A DNA stretch of 64,000 nucleotides from Pseudomonas borbori. GTDB lineage: Bacteria > Pseudomonadota > Gammaproteobacteria > Pseudomonadales > Pseudomonadaceae. The stretch spans positions 1 to 64,000 of the forward strand of contig NZ_FOWX01000026.1 of assembly GCF_900115555.1 (NCBI RefSeq). Direction: 5' to 3'. A model generated the notes under the pieces. It did not search any database, had not been told where the DNA came from, and worked only from the letters and a program-made list of their open reading frames with translations. Positions within the stretch are counted from its first letter, which is position 1; every line of letters starts with the position of its first letter. Below, one piece after another: positions 1-12,508 of the stretch. A program made the position numbers and the translations under genes.

Positions 1-348
1 GCTACCGGCATCGCAAGATGGCGGGATGGGTGAGCAGAAGTCAGCCGAGGCCGTAGTAGCTGCTCGAAACCGGAGCAATGAAGGGCTGAACCTGCCATGA
101 GCGGATAGTCAGGTGTGCTCTCTGAGCGGGTCGTAGGCACAAGCTCCCTAATACGGAGGCCTGGACATTTAGGAAGTAGGGGCCGGAAGTCCCGAGGGCC
201 TGTCTGGGTGCTTAGATTACGCGGGCGACACATCGAACGAAACCAAGCTCGCTGACGCAGTTGGTCAGTAGGCAGGAACCGCCGTATACGGAACCGTACG
301 TACGGTGGTGTGGGAGGACGGCGGGGGCGACCCCGCCTTCTACCCGAT
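1..348 (+). mobile_element. Group II intron, 3' part (class C-like), cut by window start
   Basis: The last part of a group II intron runs to about 348. Domain V lies near 276-309: its lower stem pairs ACCGCCGTA with TACGGTGGT, and the catalytic triad position reads CGC rather than AGC, as in class C introns. Domain VI follows at 311-348 and ends TACCCGAT, with a candidate branch-point A at 342, seven positions from the AT 3' end. The motif CAGAAGTCAGCCGAGGCC at about 37 is, from memory, usually found just upstream of the reverse-transcriptase ORF, yet only about 300 bases separate it from the 3' end and no RT is encoded there. The copy may therefore have lost its ORF. The 5' end is outside the window, so the full structure and insertion site cannot be judged. 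Class C introns typically insert next to terminators. Confidence 0.75.
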
Positions 349-382
349 CGCGACAGCCGCGAGCAGGTCACCTGGTTTGGCG

Positions 383-838
383 CTATTCGCCGGGTTGACC
401 ATGCTTGGCCAGGCGCTCCAGCGCCGCGCGCAGCTTGGGGTCGGTTATACCCTCTGCGGTGGCCTGGATGTTCTCGGCAGCGCTACTGGACAGGCTGATT
501 GTGCGACCGGGTGCACGCCTTTCGGCAGTTGGCGGTTGCACCTTGAACAGGATCTTGGTTAAGGTCGCGAACTCTTCGAGTGTCTGCAACTGCCTGAGCA
601 GGCGCCGTTGCTGATAACGCAAACGGGTGGCCCAGTGGCCATCGGTGACTATAAGAAGCAGGCAACCCTCGCGCCAGGACGCTACATGACAGTGTTCGCG
701 GGCGGCGGGTTGCAGCTGGCTTTCCAGCAAGTGCTGCAGGCGATCGATGCGTTGCGCCTGGTTGAACAGCGCTTTCAGGGGCTTCGCTTCGCGCATTAGC
801 GCGGCGGGTGCTTTAGCCGGCAAAGGACGAAACGTCAT
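383..838 (-). CDS. dciA: DciA/DUF721 family DNA replication protein
   Basis: A 151-residue protein of the DUF721 family. DciA is the bacterial helicase-operator protein that helps load the replicative helicase DnaB in species lacking DnaC. The N-terminal half carries the conserved helical and KH-like region (about residues 10-95, including HCHVASWREG and RLRYQQRRLL); the C-terminal tail is low-complexity and probably disordered. I chose the ATG at 838 over the upstream ATG at 925, because the longer form adds 29 unlike residues and because the protein normally starts with MxxRPL. It is divergent from the M23 peptidase gene, which is the usual Pseudomonas layout. The 3' end lies 34 bases from the intron boundary, so the intron sits just behind this gene. 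Confidence 0.85.
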   Translation of the reverse strand: MTFRPLPAKAPAALMREAKPLKALFNQAQRIDRLQHLLESQLQPAAREHCHVASWREGCLLLIVTDGHWATRLRYQQRRLLRQLQTLEEFATLTKILFKVQPPTAERRAPGRTISLSSSAAENIQATAEGITDPKLRAALERLAKHGQPGE

Positions 839-919
839 GGCAGGACGCCTGAGATTGTGGGGCCGCCATGGTAGCAGAATCTCTGCTGCCGACTTGGGCT
901 CCGCCTTAAAGGGGAAGCC

Positions 920-1846
920 ATGCACATCATTCTACTCAATCGGAGTCACGGCGCCGCGCGTTCGCTGAGCCTGGATTTACGTTGGTTGCTGGTGGCGCTG
1001 CTCATGCTGCTCGCGACGGCGCTTGGCAGTGGCGTCGCGGTAGGGGCTTGGGTCGTGCCACACGTGGAGCACGTGCCGGGCAGTGCCCAGTTGACCGCGG
1101 CGCTGGATCGCCAGCGGGCGGAAGTGGGCGCGGTGCGGGTCGATGCCCAGCGCCAGCTGGACGCCTTCGCCGCCCATGTCGCCGAGCTGCAGGCGCGCTT
1201 GACCCGCCTGGATGCCCTGGGCGAGCGCCTGACCGAGCTGGCCGAGCTGGACTCCAGCGAATTCGATTTTTCCCTGAATGTCGGTCAGGGTGGCCCGGAC
1301 GAACTGTTCGGTGGCCCGGCCTATGCGCCGCCATCCTTCATCGCGACGCTGGATGAATTGGCCCTGCGCCTGGACAGCCGCGAGCAGCAGCTCGAGGTGC
1401 TGGAGCAATTGCTCGCCGACCGCCAGTTGAATGAGGCCGAATACCTCGCCGGGCGTCCGGTCTTGCAGGGCTATATCTCCTCGCCGTTCGGCCGGCGTAC
1501 CGATCCCCTGAACGGACGTTTGCGTGTGCATAAGGGCGTGGACTTCGCCGCCAAGGCCGGTAGTGATGTGGTCGCGGTGGCCGCCGGTGTGGTGACCGCC
1601 TCGAGCCGGCGTTCCGGTTATGGCAATACCGTGGAAATCAGCCACGCCGACGGCTACGTCACCCTGTACGCGCACAATCAGAGCAACCTGGTGCAGGTCG
1701 GCGATCTGGTGCAGCGCGGCCAGGTCATCGCCAAGGTTGGCAGCACCGGCCGCTCGACCGGTGCCCATGTGCATTTCGAAGTCAGTCAGAATGGCCGGGT
1801 GGTCAATCCCACCAGCTATATCGCTCGCGTCAGCGGCATCGAATAA
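920..1846 (+). CDS. M23 family metallopeptidase, membrane anchored
   Basis: A 308-residue predicted murein endopeptidase facing the periplasm. It has a short cytoplasmic start, one transmembrane segment at about residues 21-45, a coiled coil at about 60-115, and a C-terminal LytM/M23 domain from about 185 to 300. The zinc ligands are visible: H204 and D208 in HKGVD, and H283/H285 in HVHFEV. M23 enzymes cut peptide cross-links in peptidoglycan; coiled-coil members may instead act as regulators, but here the active-site residues are intact. The ATG at 920 follows AAAGGGGAAGCC. It lies immediately upstream of secA on the same strand. The substrate is not shown by the sequence. Confidence 0.9.
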   Translation: MHIILLNRSHGAARSLSLDLRWLLVALLMLLATALGSGVAVGAWVVPHVEHVPGSAQLTAALDRQRAEVGAVRVDAQRQLDAFAAHVAELQARLTRLDALGERLTELAELDSSEFDFSLNVGQGGPDELFGGPAYAPPSFIATLDELALRLDSREQQLEVLEQLLADRQLNEAEYLAGRPVLQGYISSPFGRRTDPLNGRLRVHKGVDFAAKAGSDVVAVAAGVVTASSRRSGYGNTVEISHADGYVTLYAHNQSNLVQVGDLVQRGQVIAKVGSTGRSTGAHVHFEVSQNGRVVNPTSYIARVSGIE

Positions 1847-1964
1847 CGCCGCTTTCTTCATCGTCGTTTCCGGGTAGAATGCCCCCTTCGCACGCAGCCA
1901 TGAGGGCTGCATGGGCGACTCATGGGGCCGCCCTCCATCCATACGCGTGGAAGACCCTGCCGAT

Positions 1965-4700
<2,736 letters not shown>

Positions 4701-4764
4701 TCTCGGGCTGACGCAACATAGCAGAAAGGGTAGCGGCTTCGGTTATGCTTGAGCCTGCCCCCCA

Positions 4765-4799
4765 AACGCCGCGAACGGCCTGGCCGCTCGCGGCGTTTT
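4765..4799 (+). terminator. Rho-independent terminator after secA
   Basis: The stem AACGCCGCGA (4765-4774) pairs with TCGCGGCGTT (4788-4797), and a short T run reaches 4799. It sits between the secA stop and the argJ start and would end secA transcription. Confidence 0.75.
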
Positions 4800-4859
4800 A
4801 CCATCGAATTCGGTCGTGCCCTGCGGTGCGACACTTAAACCCATCAAGGAGCACACCCT

Positions 4860-6077
4860 ATGGCTGTTGGTCTTGGCCCGCTGTCTACCCTGCACCCGGT
4901 TCCAGGTTTCGAGCTGGGCATCGCTTCGGCTGGCATCAAACGCCCGGGGCGCAAGGATGTGGTAGTCATGCGCTGCGCCGAAGGCTCCAGCGTGGCCGGG
5001 GTGTTCACCCTCAATGCCTTCTGTGCGGCGCCGGTGATCCTGGCCAGGAAGCGCGTGCTGGGCAGCGTGCGCTACCTGCTGACCAATACCGGCAATGCCA
5101 ATGCCGGCACCGGCGAGCCCGGCCTGCAGAATGCCGTGCGCAGCTGCGCCAGCCTGGCGCAACTGGCCGGTGTCGATGAGGGGGCGGTGCTGCCGTTCTC
5201 CACCGGGGTGATCGGCGAGCCCTTGCCGGTGGAAAAGATCGAAGGCGCCTTGCAGGCCGCTCTGGACGACCTGGATGCGGATCACTGGGCCGAGGCCGCC
5301 ATCGGCATCATGACCACCGACACTCTGCCCAAGGGCGCCAGCCGTCAGTTTGAGCATGATGGCGTCACTGTCACCGTCACCGGCATCAGCAAGGGCGCCG
5401 GGATGATCAAGCCGAACATGGCGACCATGCTCGGTTACATCGCCACTGACGCCAAGGTCAGCCAGGGCGTCTTGCAGGACTTGCTGCGCGACGCGGCTAA
5501 CAAGTCGTTCAACCGCATTACCATCGATGGCGACACTTCGACCAACGATTGCTGCATGTTGATCGCCACCGGCCAGGCGCCGCTGGAGGAAATCACCCAG
5601 GCCAGCGGCGCGTTGTTCGCCGCGCTCAAGCAGGCGGTGTTCGAGGTGTGCATGGAAGTGGCCCAGGCCATCGTGCGCGACGGCGAAGGCGCGACCAAGT
5701 TCGTCACCGTGCAGGTCAACGGCGGGGCGACTTATCAGGAGTGCCTGGACGTCGGTTATGCCGTGGCCCATTCGCCGCTGATCAAGACCGCGCTGTTCGC
5801 CTCCGACCCGAACTGGGGGCGCATCCTCGCCGCGGTCGGCCGCGCCGGTGTGGCGCAACTGGATGTCAGCCTGATCGACGTGTTCCTCGGCGATGTGTGC
5901 ATTGCCAGCCGTGGTTGCCGGGCCGCCAGCTACACCGAAGAGCAGGGGGCGGCGGTGATGGCCAGAGAGGAAATCACCATTCGCATCGAGCTGGGGCGTG
6001 GCACCTGCAGCGAGACGATCTGGACCACCGATCTGTCCCACGAGTACGTGAAGATCAACGCCGAGTATCGGACTTAA
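4860..6077 (+). CDS. argJ: Bifunctional ornithine acetyltransferase / N-acetylglutamate synthase ArgJ
   Basis: ArgJ moves the acetyl group from N-acetylornithine to glutamate, recycling it in arginine synthesis; some members can also use acetyl-CoA. The 405-residue proenzyme cleaves itself before a threonine in the signature KPNMATML, here T189, giving alpha and beta chains. The motif TNTGNANAGTG near residue 80 forms the oxyanion region. The ATG at 4860 follows AAGGAGCACACCCT, a strong ribosome-binding site. The gene is separated from secA by a terminator and followed by two tandem hairpins, so it is probably a single transcription unit. Whether it is mono- or bifunctional cannot be read from sequence alone. 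Confidence 0.97.
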   Translation: MAVGLGPLSTLHPVPGFELGIASAGIKRPGRKDVVVMRCAEGSSVAGVFTLNAFCAAPVILARKRVLGSVRYLLTNTGNANAGTGEPGLQNAVRSCASLAQLAGVDEGAVLPFSTGVIGEPLPVEKIEGALQAALDDLDADHWAEAAIGIMTTDTLPKGASRQFEHDGVTVTVTGISKGAGMIKPNMATMLGYIATDAKVSQGVLQDLLRDAANKSFNRITIDGDTSTNDCCMLIATGQAPLEEITQASGALFAALKQAVFEVCMEVAQAIVRDGEGATKFVTVQVNGGATYQECLDVGYAVAHSPLIKTALFASDPNWGRILAAVGRAGVAQLDVSLIDVFLGDVCIASRGCRAASYTEEQGAAVMAREEITIRIELGRGTCSETIWTTDLSHEYVKINAEYRT

Positions 6078-6100
6078 GCGGCAAGCAGCAAGCGATAAGC

Positions 6101-6132
6101 TGCAAGCCTGTTCCCACCGCACACAGGCTTGC
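6101..6132. terminator. Hairpin downstream of argJ (first of two)
   Basis: TGCAAGCCTGT (6101-6111) pairs perfectly with ACAGGCTTGCA (6122-6132). It has no T run of its own and lies eight bases before a second perfect hairpin. Confidence 0.5.
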
Positions 6133-6140
6133 AGGCGGCT

Positions 6141-6178
6141 ATTCCCGTTGTTCATGGGGGCATGAACAACGGGAATTT
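6141..6178. terminator. Strong hairpin downstream of argJ (second of two)
   Basis: A 16-bp perfect stem (6141-6156 with 6161-6176) closes a GGGG loop. The flanks are AT-rich but lack a long T run. It probably ends argJ transcription, or stabilises the 3' end of the mRNA. Confidence 0.55.
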
Positions 6179-6249
6179 GCTATTGGATAGCGCGCCGTCT
6201 TAATGTCCAATGACCCCTCAGCAAGCGCATCACGCACGGAGTGCCCCCC

Positions 6250-6882
6250 ATGTCCCTGGTTCTGGTGATCGGCAACAAAACCTACTCGTCCTGGTCGCTA
6301 CGCGCCGCCCTGGCCATGGAACTGGCCGAGGCGCCGTATAGCGAAGTACTGATCCCGCTCGACCGTGCGGATAGCCGGGCGCGCATCCTCGAGCATTCGC
6401 CGACCGGCAAGGTGCCGTTGCTGAAGACCGAGGAGGGGCCGGTGTGGGACTCCCTGGCGATCGGCGAATACCTCGCCGAAAGCTTCCCCGAGGCCTATCT
6501 GTGGCCGCGCGGCGAGTATGCCCGGGCGGTGGCGCGCAGCGTCTGCGCCGAGATGCACAGCGGCTTCGTGGCGCTGCGCACGCACCTGCCGATGGATCTC
6601 AAGCGCGATCAGGCGCTGGACGCAATGCCGGCCGAAGCCGAGGCCGACATCCGACGCATCTGTGAACTCTGGGCCGAGTGCCGGGCCAGGTTTGGCCAGG
6701 ACGGCCCCTATCTGTTCGGTCACGCCAGCCTGGCGGATGCCTTCTTCGCGCCGGTGGCGGCGCGGCTACGCAGTTATCAGGTCAGCTTGCCGGAAACCGC
6801 TGCGGCCTATGTCGATAGCATTTACCAGTGGCCGGCATTTCAGCGCTGGTACCAGGCGGCGCAGGAGGAACAACTGGGGTGA
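6250..6882 (+). CDS. Glutathione S-transferase family protein
   Basis: A 210-residue GST-like protein. The thioredoxin-fold N-terminal domain covers about residues 1-80, with the glutathione-binding SPTGKVPLL and DSLAIGEYLAE segments; the helical C-terminal domain follows with DGPYLFGHASLADAFFAPV. The N-terminus IGNKTYSSWSLR matches a YfcF/maleylacetoacetate-isomerase-like subfamily. I chose the ATG at 6250, since CGGAG at 6237-6241 sits eight bases upstream; a GTG at 6241 would add three residues. The stop overlaps the start of the next gene (GTGA at 6879-6882), so the two are translationally coupled. The substrate is unknown. Confidence 0.9.
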   Translation: MSLVLVIGNKTYSSWSLRAALAMELAEAPYSEVLIPLDRADSRARILEHSPTGKVPLLKTEEGPVWDSLAIGEYLAESFPEAYLWPRGEYARAVARSVCAEMHSGFVALRTHLPMDLKRDQALDAMPAEAEADIRRICELWAECRARFGQDGPYLFGHASLADAFFAPVAARLRSYQVSLPETAAAYVDSIYQWPAFQRWYQAAQEEQLG

Positions 6883-7820
6883 AACGCATTCATGTAGCCG
6901 CCGCGGTGATCCGTGCCGCCGATGGCCGCATCCTGATCGCCAGGCGTGCGGCCGACCAGCATCAGGGCGGCTTGTGGGAGTTCCCGGGCGGCAAGGTCGA
7001 GCCTGGCGAGACGGTGCAGGCGGCCCTGGCGCGCGAACTGGAGGAAGAACTGGGCATTCGCCCGACTGCTGCGCGGCCACTGATTCAGGTGCATCACAAT
7101 TACCCGGACAAGCAGGTGCTGCTGGATGTCTGGGAAGTCTCGGCCTTCGTCGGCGAGCCGTATGGCGCCGAAGGCCAGCCGCTGGCCTGGGTCGCTGCGC
7201 GGCAGTTGACCGAGTATCGGTTTCCGGCGGCCAACCGGCCGATAGTGGCGGCCGCCCGTTTGCCCGACCGTTACCTGATCACGCCGGAAGGGCTGCCTGC
7301 GCAAGCCTTGCTGCAGGGCGTGCGAGCGGCCCTGGCTGGCGGCATTCGGTTGATCCAGCTGCGGGCGCCGGGGCTGTTCGATGCCCAGTACCGTGACCTG
7401 GCCCAGGATATCCAGGGGCTCTGCGCGGGCAAGGCACAGCTGATGCTCAAGGGACCGCTGGAGTGGCTGGGGGATTTCCCGGCCGCGGGCTGGCACCTGA
7501 CCTCCCGGCAACTGCACGAACTGGCCGCTGGCGGGCGACCGCTAGCGGCCGATCGCTGGCTGGCGGCCTCCTGCCATACGGCCGAGGAGCTGGCGCTGGC
7601 CGCGCAGGCGGGGGTGGATTTCGTCACCCTGTCGCCGCTGCAAACCACCCCGACCCATCCCGATGCGGTCGCGCTGGGTTGGGATCTGGCGGGCGAGTTG
7701 CTGCGCAGTTTCAATCAGCCGGCCTACCTGCTCGGCGGGGTCGGTCCGCAGCATCTGGAGCAGGCCTGGCAGGCGGGCGCCCAGGGCGTCGCCGGCATTC
7801 GCGCGTTCTGGCCGGTCTGA
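6879..7820 (+). CDS. Nudix hydrolase / thiamine-phosphate-synthase-like fusion protein
   Basis: A 313-residue two-domain protein. The N-terminal Nudix domain (about residues 1-130) has a full Nudix box, beginning GGKVEPGE and ending REL-EEELGI, as in MutT, which destroys 8-oxo-dGTP. The C-terminal domain (about 135-313) is a TIM-barrel resembling ThiE/TenI, ending GGVGPQHLEQAWQAGAQGVAGI. This fusion is usual in Pseudomonas. The GTG start at 6879 follows GGAGGAAC and overlaps the GST stop. The MutT activity is well supported; the ThiE-like part may be regulatory or degenerate, since it lacks an obvious full set of thiamine synthase phosphate-binding residues. Confidence 0.9.
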   Translation: MKRIHVAAAVIRAADGRILIARRAADQHQGGLWEFPGGKVEPGETVQAALARELEEELGIRPTAARPLIQVHHNYPDKQVLLDVWEVSAFVGEPYGAEGQPLAWVAARQLTEYRFPAANRPIVAAARLPDRYLITPEGLPAQALLQGVRAALAGGIRLIQLRAPGLFDAQYRDLAQDIQGLCAGKAQLMLKGPLEWLGDFPAAGWHLTSRQLHELAAGGRPLAADRWLAASCHTAEELALAAQAGVDFVTLSPLQTTPTHPDAVALGWDLAGELLRSFNQPAYLLGGVGPQHLEQAWQAGAQGVAGIRAFWPV

Positions 7821-7947
7821 AAACGCCACGTGCCGCCGCATGCAGGTCGTTCGCTCGCCATCGCGCAACAAATGGGCATTCACAAAGTGCTTCGGTATCG
7901 TCGCTGCCGGGCATACCCTCTTTTAAGCTTCCCGATCGAGTTCGCCG

Positions 7948-8841
7948 ATGTCCGTGTCTGCCCGTTCCCCATCCAACATGCGTCCCAGCACCCTGCATCT
8001 GCCCCAGGGCGACTGGCCGACGGTGCTCGATTGCCTGTGCGCGCACTTTCCGGCGATCGACCGCGAGCAATGGCTACAGCGCATGGCGCGTGGGCGGGTG
8101 CTGGACGCCAAGGGCGCGCCGATCGGCCCGGCGCATGCCTATCGGGTCGGCCTGCGCGTGCATTACTTTCGCGAGGTGGCGGCGGAGACGCCGATTCCCT
8201 TCGTCGAGAGCGTGCTCTATGTCGACGAGCACCTGCTGGTGGCCGACAAGCCGCATTTCCTGCCGGTGATGCCGGCCGGCGAGTATGTCGAGCAGACGCT
8301 GCAGGCGCGCCTGGCCAAGCGCCTGGGCAATGCCGACCTGGTGCCGTTGCACCGCATCGACCGGCATACCGCCGGGCTGGTGCTGTTTTCCACCAACCCG
8401 CAGAGCCGCGGGCTGTATCAGGCGCTGTTCCGTGAGCGGCAGATGGGCAAGCGTTACGAGGCGTTGGCGCCGGCGTTGCCGGGCCTGGAGTTTCCCCTGC
8501 GCCGGGCCACGCGCCTGGGCGCCGGCGAGCCGTTCTTCCGCATGCAGGAAGTCGCCGGCCTGGCCAATACCGAGACCCGTATCGAAGTGGCGCAGCGGCT
8601 GGGCGAGCACTGGCTCTATGGACTCTACCCGGTGACCGGCAAGAAGCATCAACTGCGGGTGCACATGGCCGCCCTGGGCGCGCCCATTCTCAACGATCCC
8701 TTCTACCCCGAGATCAGCGAAGGCCCCGGTGCCCCCGATGATTACAGCCGACCGCTCAAGCTGCTGGCCCAGGGCCTGGCCTTCAGCGATCCGCTGAGCG
8801 GCGAGCCGCGCCGCTTCGAGAGCCGCCTGAGCCTGCTCTGA
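7948..8841 (+). CDS. RluA-family RNA pseudouridine synthase
   Basis: A 297-residue pseudouridine synthase acting on rRNA or tRNA. The catalytic motif HRIDRHTAGL places the nucleophile at D138. The later GLYPVTGKKHQLRVHMA and GAPILNDPFYP segments are typical of the RluA catalytic fold. The N-terminal 80 residues may form a reduced S4-like module. The closest subfamily appears to be the YqcB/TruC-like or RluA-like group, but the exact RNA target cannot be named. The upstream gap of about 127 bases contains no gene. Confidence 0.9.
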   Translation: MSVSARSPSNMRPSTLHLPQGDWPTVLDCLCAHFPAIDREQWLQRMARGRVLDAKGAPIGPAHAYRVGLRVHYFREVAAETPIPFVESVLYVDEHLLVADKPHFLPVMPAGEYVEQTLQARLAKRLGNADLVPLHRIDRHTAGLVLFSTNPQSRGLYQALFRERQMGKRYEALAPALPGLEFPLRRATRLGAGEPFFRMQEVAGLANTETRIEVAQRLGEHWLYGLYPVTGKKHQLRVHMAALGAPILNDPFYPEISEGPGAPDDYSRPLKLLAQGLAFSDPLSGEPRRFESRLSLL

Positions 8842-8894
8842 TCCCGTAGATCCTATGTGCATACAGACCGCTTCTACAAATCCCCTGAGCCCTC

Positions 8895-8920
8895 GTAGCC
8901 CGGATGCAATCCGGGGAAGC
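8895..8920. repeat. REP-like palindrome
   Basis: TAGCCCGGATGCAATCCGGGG contains the stem CCCGGAT (8899-8905), loop GCA and ATCCGGG (8909-8915). This is a common extragenic palindrome type in pseudomonads. It lies between two convergent genes. Confidence 0.6.
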
Positions 8921-8934
8921 GGACGCTCTTGGGC

Positions 8935-9516
8935 TTAAGCCTGTGGTTTCGGCGCCGCCTGCCAGAGCACTTCGGCAATGTGCTGGCGCTTGGCGATCAG
9001 GCGGGCGGCGACGAACAGCAGGTCGGAGAGGCGGTTGACATAGGCCAGGCCGACGCCGCGTAGCGGTTCCTCGGCGTTCAGACGCTGGCAGCGGCGTTCG
9101 GCGCTGCGCGCCAGGCTGCGGCAGGCGTGGGCCTGGGCGACCAGGCGGGAGCCGCCCGGCAGGATGAAGTTCTGCAGCGGGCCGAGTTCCTCGTTCCAGC
9201 GGTCTATGGCCGCTTCCAGGCGTTCGACTTCGGCTGGTTGCAGGGCCTGGTACGCGGGCATGGCGAGTTCGCCGCCAAGGTCGAACAGGCGGTGCTGGCA
9301 GGGCGCGAGCACCTCGATGAGTTCGCTCAGCCCCGGCCACCTGGCCTGCTGTTCGGCCAGCTCGGCCAGCAGCAGGCCGAGCTGGCTGTTGAGCGTGTCC
9401 ATCTCGCCCATGGCCTCCACCCGCGGGTGATCCTTGGCCACCCGACGGCCATCGGCCAGCCCGGTTTCGCCGGCATCACCGGTGCGCGTGTAAATCTTCG
9501 ACAGTCGATAACCCAT
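8935..9516 (-). CDS. PduO-type ATP:cob(I)alamin adenosyltransferase
   Basis: A 193-residue enzyme that transfers the adenosyl group of ATP to cob(I)alamin, making adenosylcobalamin. The N-terminal ATP-binding signature YTRTGDAGETGLADGRR is intact, and the conserved C-terminal segments FILPGG and NRLSDLLFVAAR are present. I used the ATG at 9516 (MGYRLSK); the frame opens two codons earlier only at a TTG. The upstream sensor kinase gene ends at 9519, three bases before this start, so the two genes are likely cotranscribed in the minus direction. Confidence 0.93.
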   Translation of the reverse strand: MGYRLSKIYTRTGDAGETGLADGRRVAKDHPRVEAMGEMDTLNSQLGLLLAELAEQQARWPGLSELIEVLAPCQHRLFDLGGELAMPAYQALQPAEVERLEAAIDRWNEELGPLQNFILPGGSRLVAQAHACRSLARSAERRCQRLNAEEPLRGVGLAYVNRLSDLLFVAARLIAKRQHIAEVLWQAAPKPQA

Positions 9517-9518
9517 GT

Positions 9519-11537
9519 TCAATGACCTGTGTGGGGGATAGTTGCAGTCAGGGGCAGGCGCAGGGTGAAGCAGGTGCCCTGGTCTTTCTTGGATTGCACC
9601 TCCATCTGCCCTTTGTGGTTGTTGGTGATGATGAAGTAGGACACCGACAGGCCCAGCCCGGTGCCTTGGCCGACCTCCTTGGTGGTGAAAAATGGTTCGA
9701 AGATGCGTTTGCGCACTGATTCAGGCATGCCGACGCCGTTGTCTTCCACCTGGATTTCCGCCCAGGGCGGGGCCAGCCGGGTGCGCAGGATGATCTGTCC
9801 GGGCGTGCTGCTGTCTTCGCGCTGATGAATCGCCTGGGCGGCGTTTTTCAGCAGGTTGAGCAGCACCTGTTCCAGTTCGTTGGCGGTGCCGGGCACCGGG
9901 CCCAGGTCCGGGTCGAACTCGCGGTGGATGAGCAGGCTCTTGAAGTCGAAGCTTTCGGTCAGGTCATAGTCGTTGCCGGCGATTTCCAGGGCCTGGTCGA
10001 TCACCGCGGGCAGCATGCAGGGCGCCAGTTGGCGGTTGCTGCGGCGACTGAAGCTGAGCATGTGACTGACGATTTTCGCCGCGCGGGTGCCGGCCTGCTG
10101 GATATCGTCGAGCAGCCGGGGGATTTCCCGCGCCTGCAGGTAACGGTCGATGTTCGGCAGGCTGAGGCCAAGGCGCTCGGCGTGCTCGCGGTTCTTCTCC
10201 AGTTTCGGCGACAGGCGTCGACGAATGTTCTGCACGTTATGCAGGATGGCGCCGAGCGGGTTGTTGATCTCGTGGGCCATGCCGGCGGCCAGGCCGCCGA
10301 CCGAGAGCATTTTCTCCGACTGCACCATCATCTCTTCCAGATTGAGGCGCTGGGTGATGTCGTCGATACGGATCACCACGCCGCGGCCGGCCCCGCCCAT
10401 CAGCGGATAAAAGGTCAGGGCGTAGTGACGCGGTTCTTCGTCCTTGCTCCAGGTCACCCGCTCGATCTTCTCCACCTTGTGTTGCTCGACGGTGCGTTTG
10501 AGCATCGGCAGGAAGGGCTTGAGCGGCGGGAAAGCGAGGAACACCGGCTGGTTCAGCGCCTCGGTCAGGCGCGTGCCGGAGAGGGCGCTGGCCTCCTGGT
10601 TCCACTGGGTGACGTAGAGCTGTTCGTCGAGGGCGATCAGGGCCGAGGGCATGGAGTCGATGATGCTGTTGAGGTAGTTCTGGAAGCCGGTGAGCTTCTT
10701 CTCGATCTTGCTGCGTACCTGCACCTCCAGCTCCAGCTTGCGGTTGGAGTGGCGGGTTTCTTCGGCGAGATTATGCGCCTGATCGAATGCGGCCTGGGCG
10801 TCGTCGCGGGCGCGTTTGAGCTGTTGTTCGCGGCCTTCCATGCGCATCAGCATGGTGTTGAAGGCGTCGGCCAGACTGCCGATCTCGTCCTGATTGCCGC
10901 GCTTGGCCCGCAGCGAGTAATTCTCTTCGCGGGTGACCTGGCGCGACAGCTCTTCCAGCCGGCGGATCGGCTTGGTTATCAGGCGGCGGATCTGCCGCGC
11001 CACCAGCAGCCAGAGCAGCACGCTGAAGGCGAGAATCGCCAGGCTGGCGGTCAGGGTGCCGGTATAGAAGGCGCTGGGCAGTTCGCTGGAGGCGACCAGC
11101 AGCAGGTAACCGTGGCGAGCGCCAGGCTGGGGCAGTTCGACCAGCAGGTTGGTGCGGAATTCGCTATGGCGCCAACTGTCCAGTTGTTCGACTCGCACTG
11201 GCAAGTCCAGGGACTCGCCACGCTGCAGTTGCGCCAGGCTGACGCCATTGCTGTCGTAGATAACCGCGGCGCGCAGCGGCGGGTAATCATCCAGGCGCTG
11301 CAGCAGGGCTTGGGCGGCGCTCGTCGAGCTTAGCGCCTCCTGACCCAGGGCGGGGCTGGCGATCAGTCGGCCCAGGGTGTGCAAGGCCTGGGGGGCGACG
11401 CTCTGCTGGGAGATCCAGTAGGCCGCGCTGATGAAGGCCAGGTTGGCCATCAGCAGCACGGCGGCCAGCAATACCAGCAACGCGGCGAGCAGTTTACGGC
11501 CGACTGGAAGATTGTCGAGGCGCTGACGCAATGGCAT
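9519..11537 (-). CDS. Membrane sensor histidine kinase (PAS-containing)
   Basis: A 672-residue two-component sensor. Transmembrane segments lie at about residues 17-45 and 160-182 and flank a periplasmic sensing region. HAMP follows at about 180-235, then a coiled coil, a PAS domain at about 285-395, and the HisKA box with H422 in [10 protein letters not shown]. The HATPase domain has [16 protein letters not shown] and GTGLGLSVS. It resembles the P. aeruginosa kinase at the same locus (PA4398, reported to affect swarming and biofilm). No response regulator with an output domain is adjacent, apart from the degenerate GGDEF protein 1 kb upstream. The signal is unknown. Confidence 0.93.
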   Translation of the reverse strand: MPLRQRLDNLPVGRKLLAALLVLLAAVLLMANLAFISAAYWISQQSVAPQALHTLGRLIASPALGQEALSSTSAAQALLQRLDDYPPLRAAVIYDSNGVSLAQLQRGESLDLPVRVEQLDSWRHSEFRTNLLVELPQPGARHGYLLLVASSELPSAFYTGTLTASLAILAFSVLLWLLVARQIRRLITKPIRRLEELSRQVTREENYSLRAKRGNQDEIGSLADAFNTMLMRMEGREQQLKRARDDAQAAFDQAHNLAEETRHSNRKLELEVQVRSKIEKKLTGFQNYLNSIIDSMPSALIALDEQLYVTQWNQEASALSGTRLTEALNQPVFLAFPPLKPFLPMLKRTVEQHKVEKIERVTWSKDEEPRHYALTFYPLMGGAGRGVVIRIDDITQRLNLEEMMVQSEKMLSVGGLAAGMAHEINNPLGAILHNVQNIRRRLSPKLEKNREHAERLGLSLPNIDRYLQAREIPRLLDDIQQAGTRAAKIVSHMLSFSRRSNRQLAPCMLPAVIDQALEIAGNDYDLTESFDFKSLLIHREFDPDLGPVPGTANELEQVLLNLLKNAAQAIHQREDSSTPGQIILRTRLAPPWAEIQVEDNGVGMPESVRKRIFEPFFTTKEVGQGTGLGLSVSYFIITNNHKGQMEVQSKKDQGTCFTLRLPLTATIPHTGH

Positions 11538-11587
11538 GGGCTGAAAAGTCGCGGTGGCCGGGAAGTTCGAGCAGGGTAACGCGCGGC

Positions 11588-12508
<921 letters not shown>

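Noticed and set aside
9825-11333. 502-codon plus-strand open frame opposite the sensor kinase
   Set aside because: Antisense shadow with biased composition; the minus-strand kinase has all motifs.
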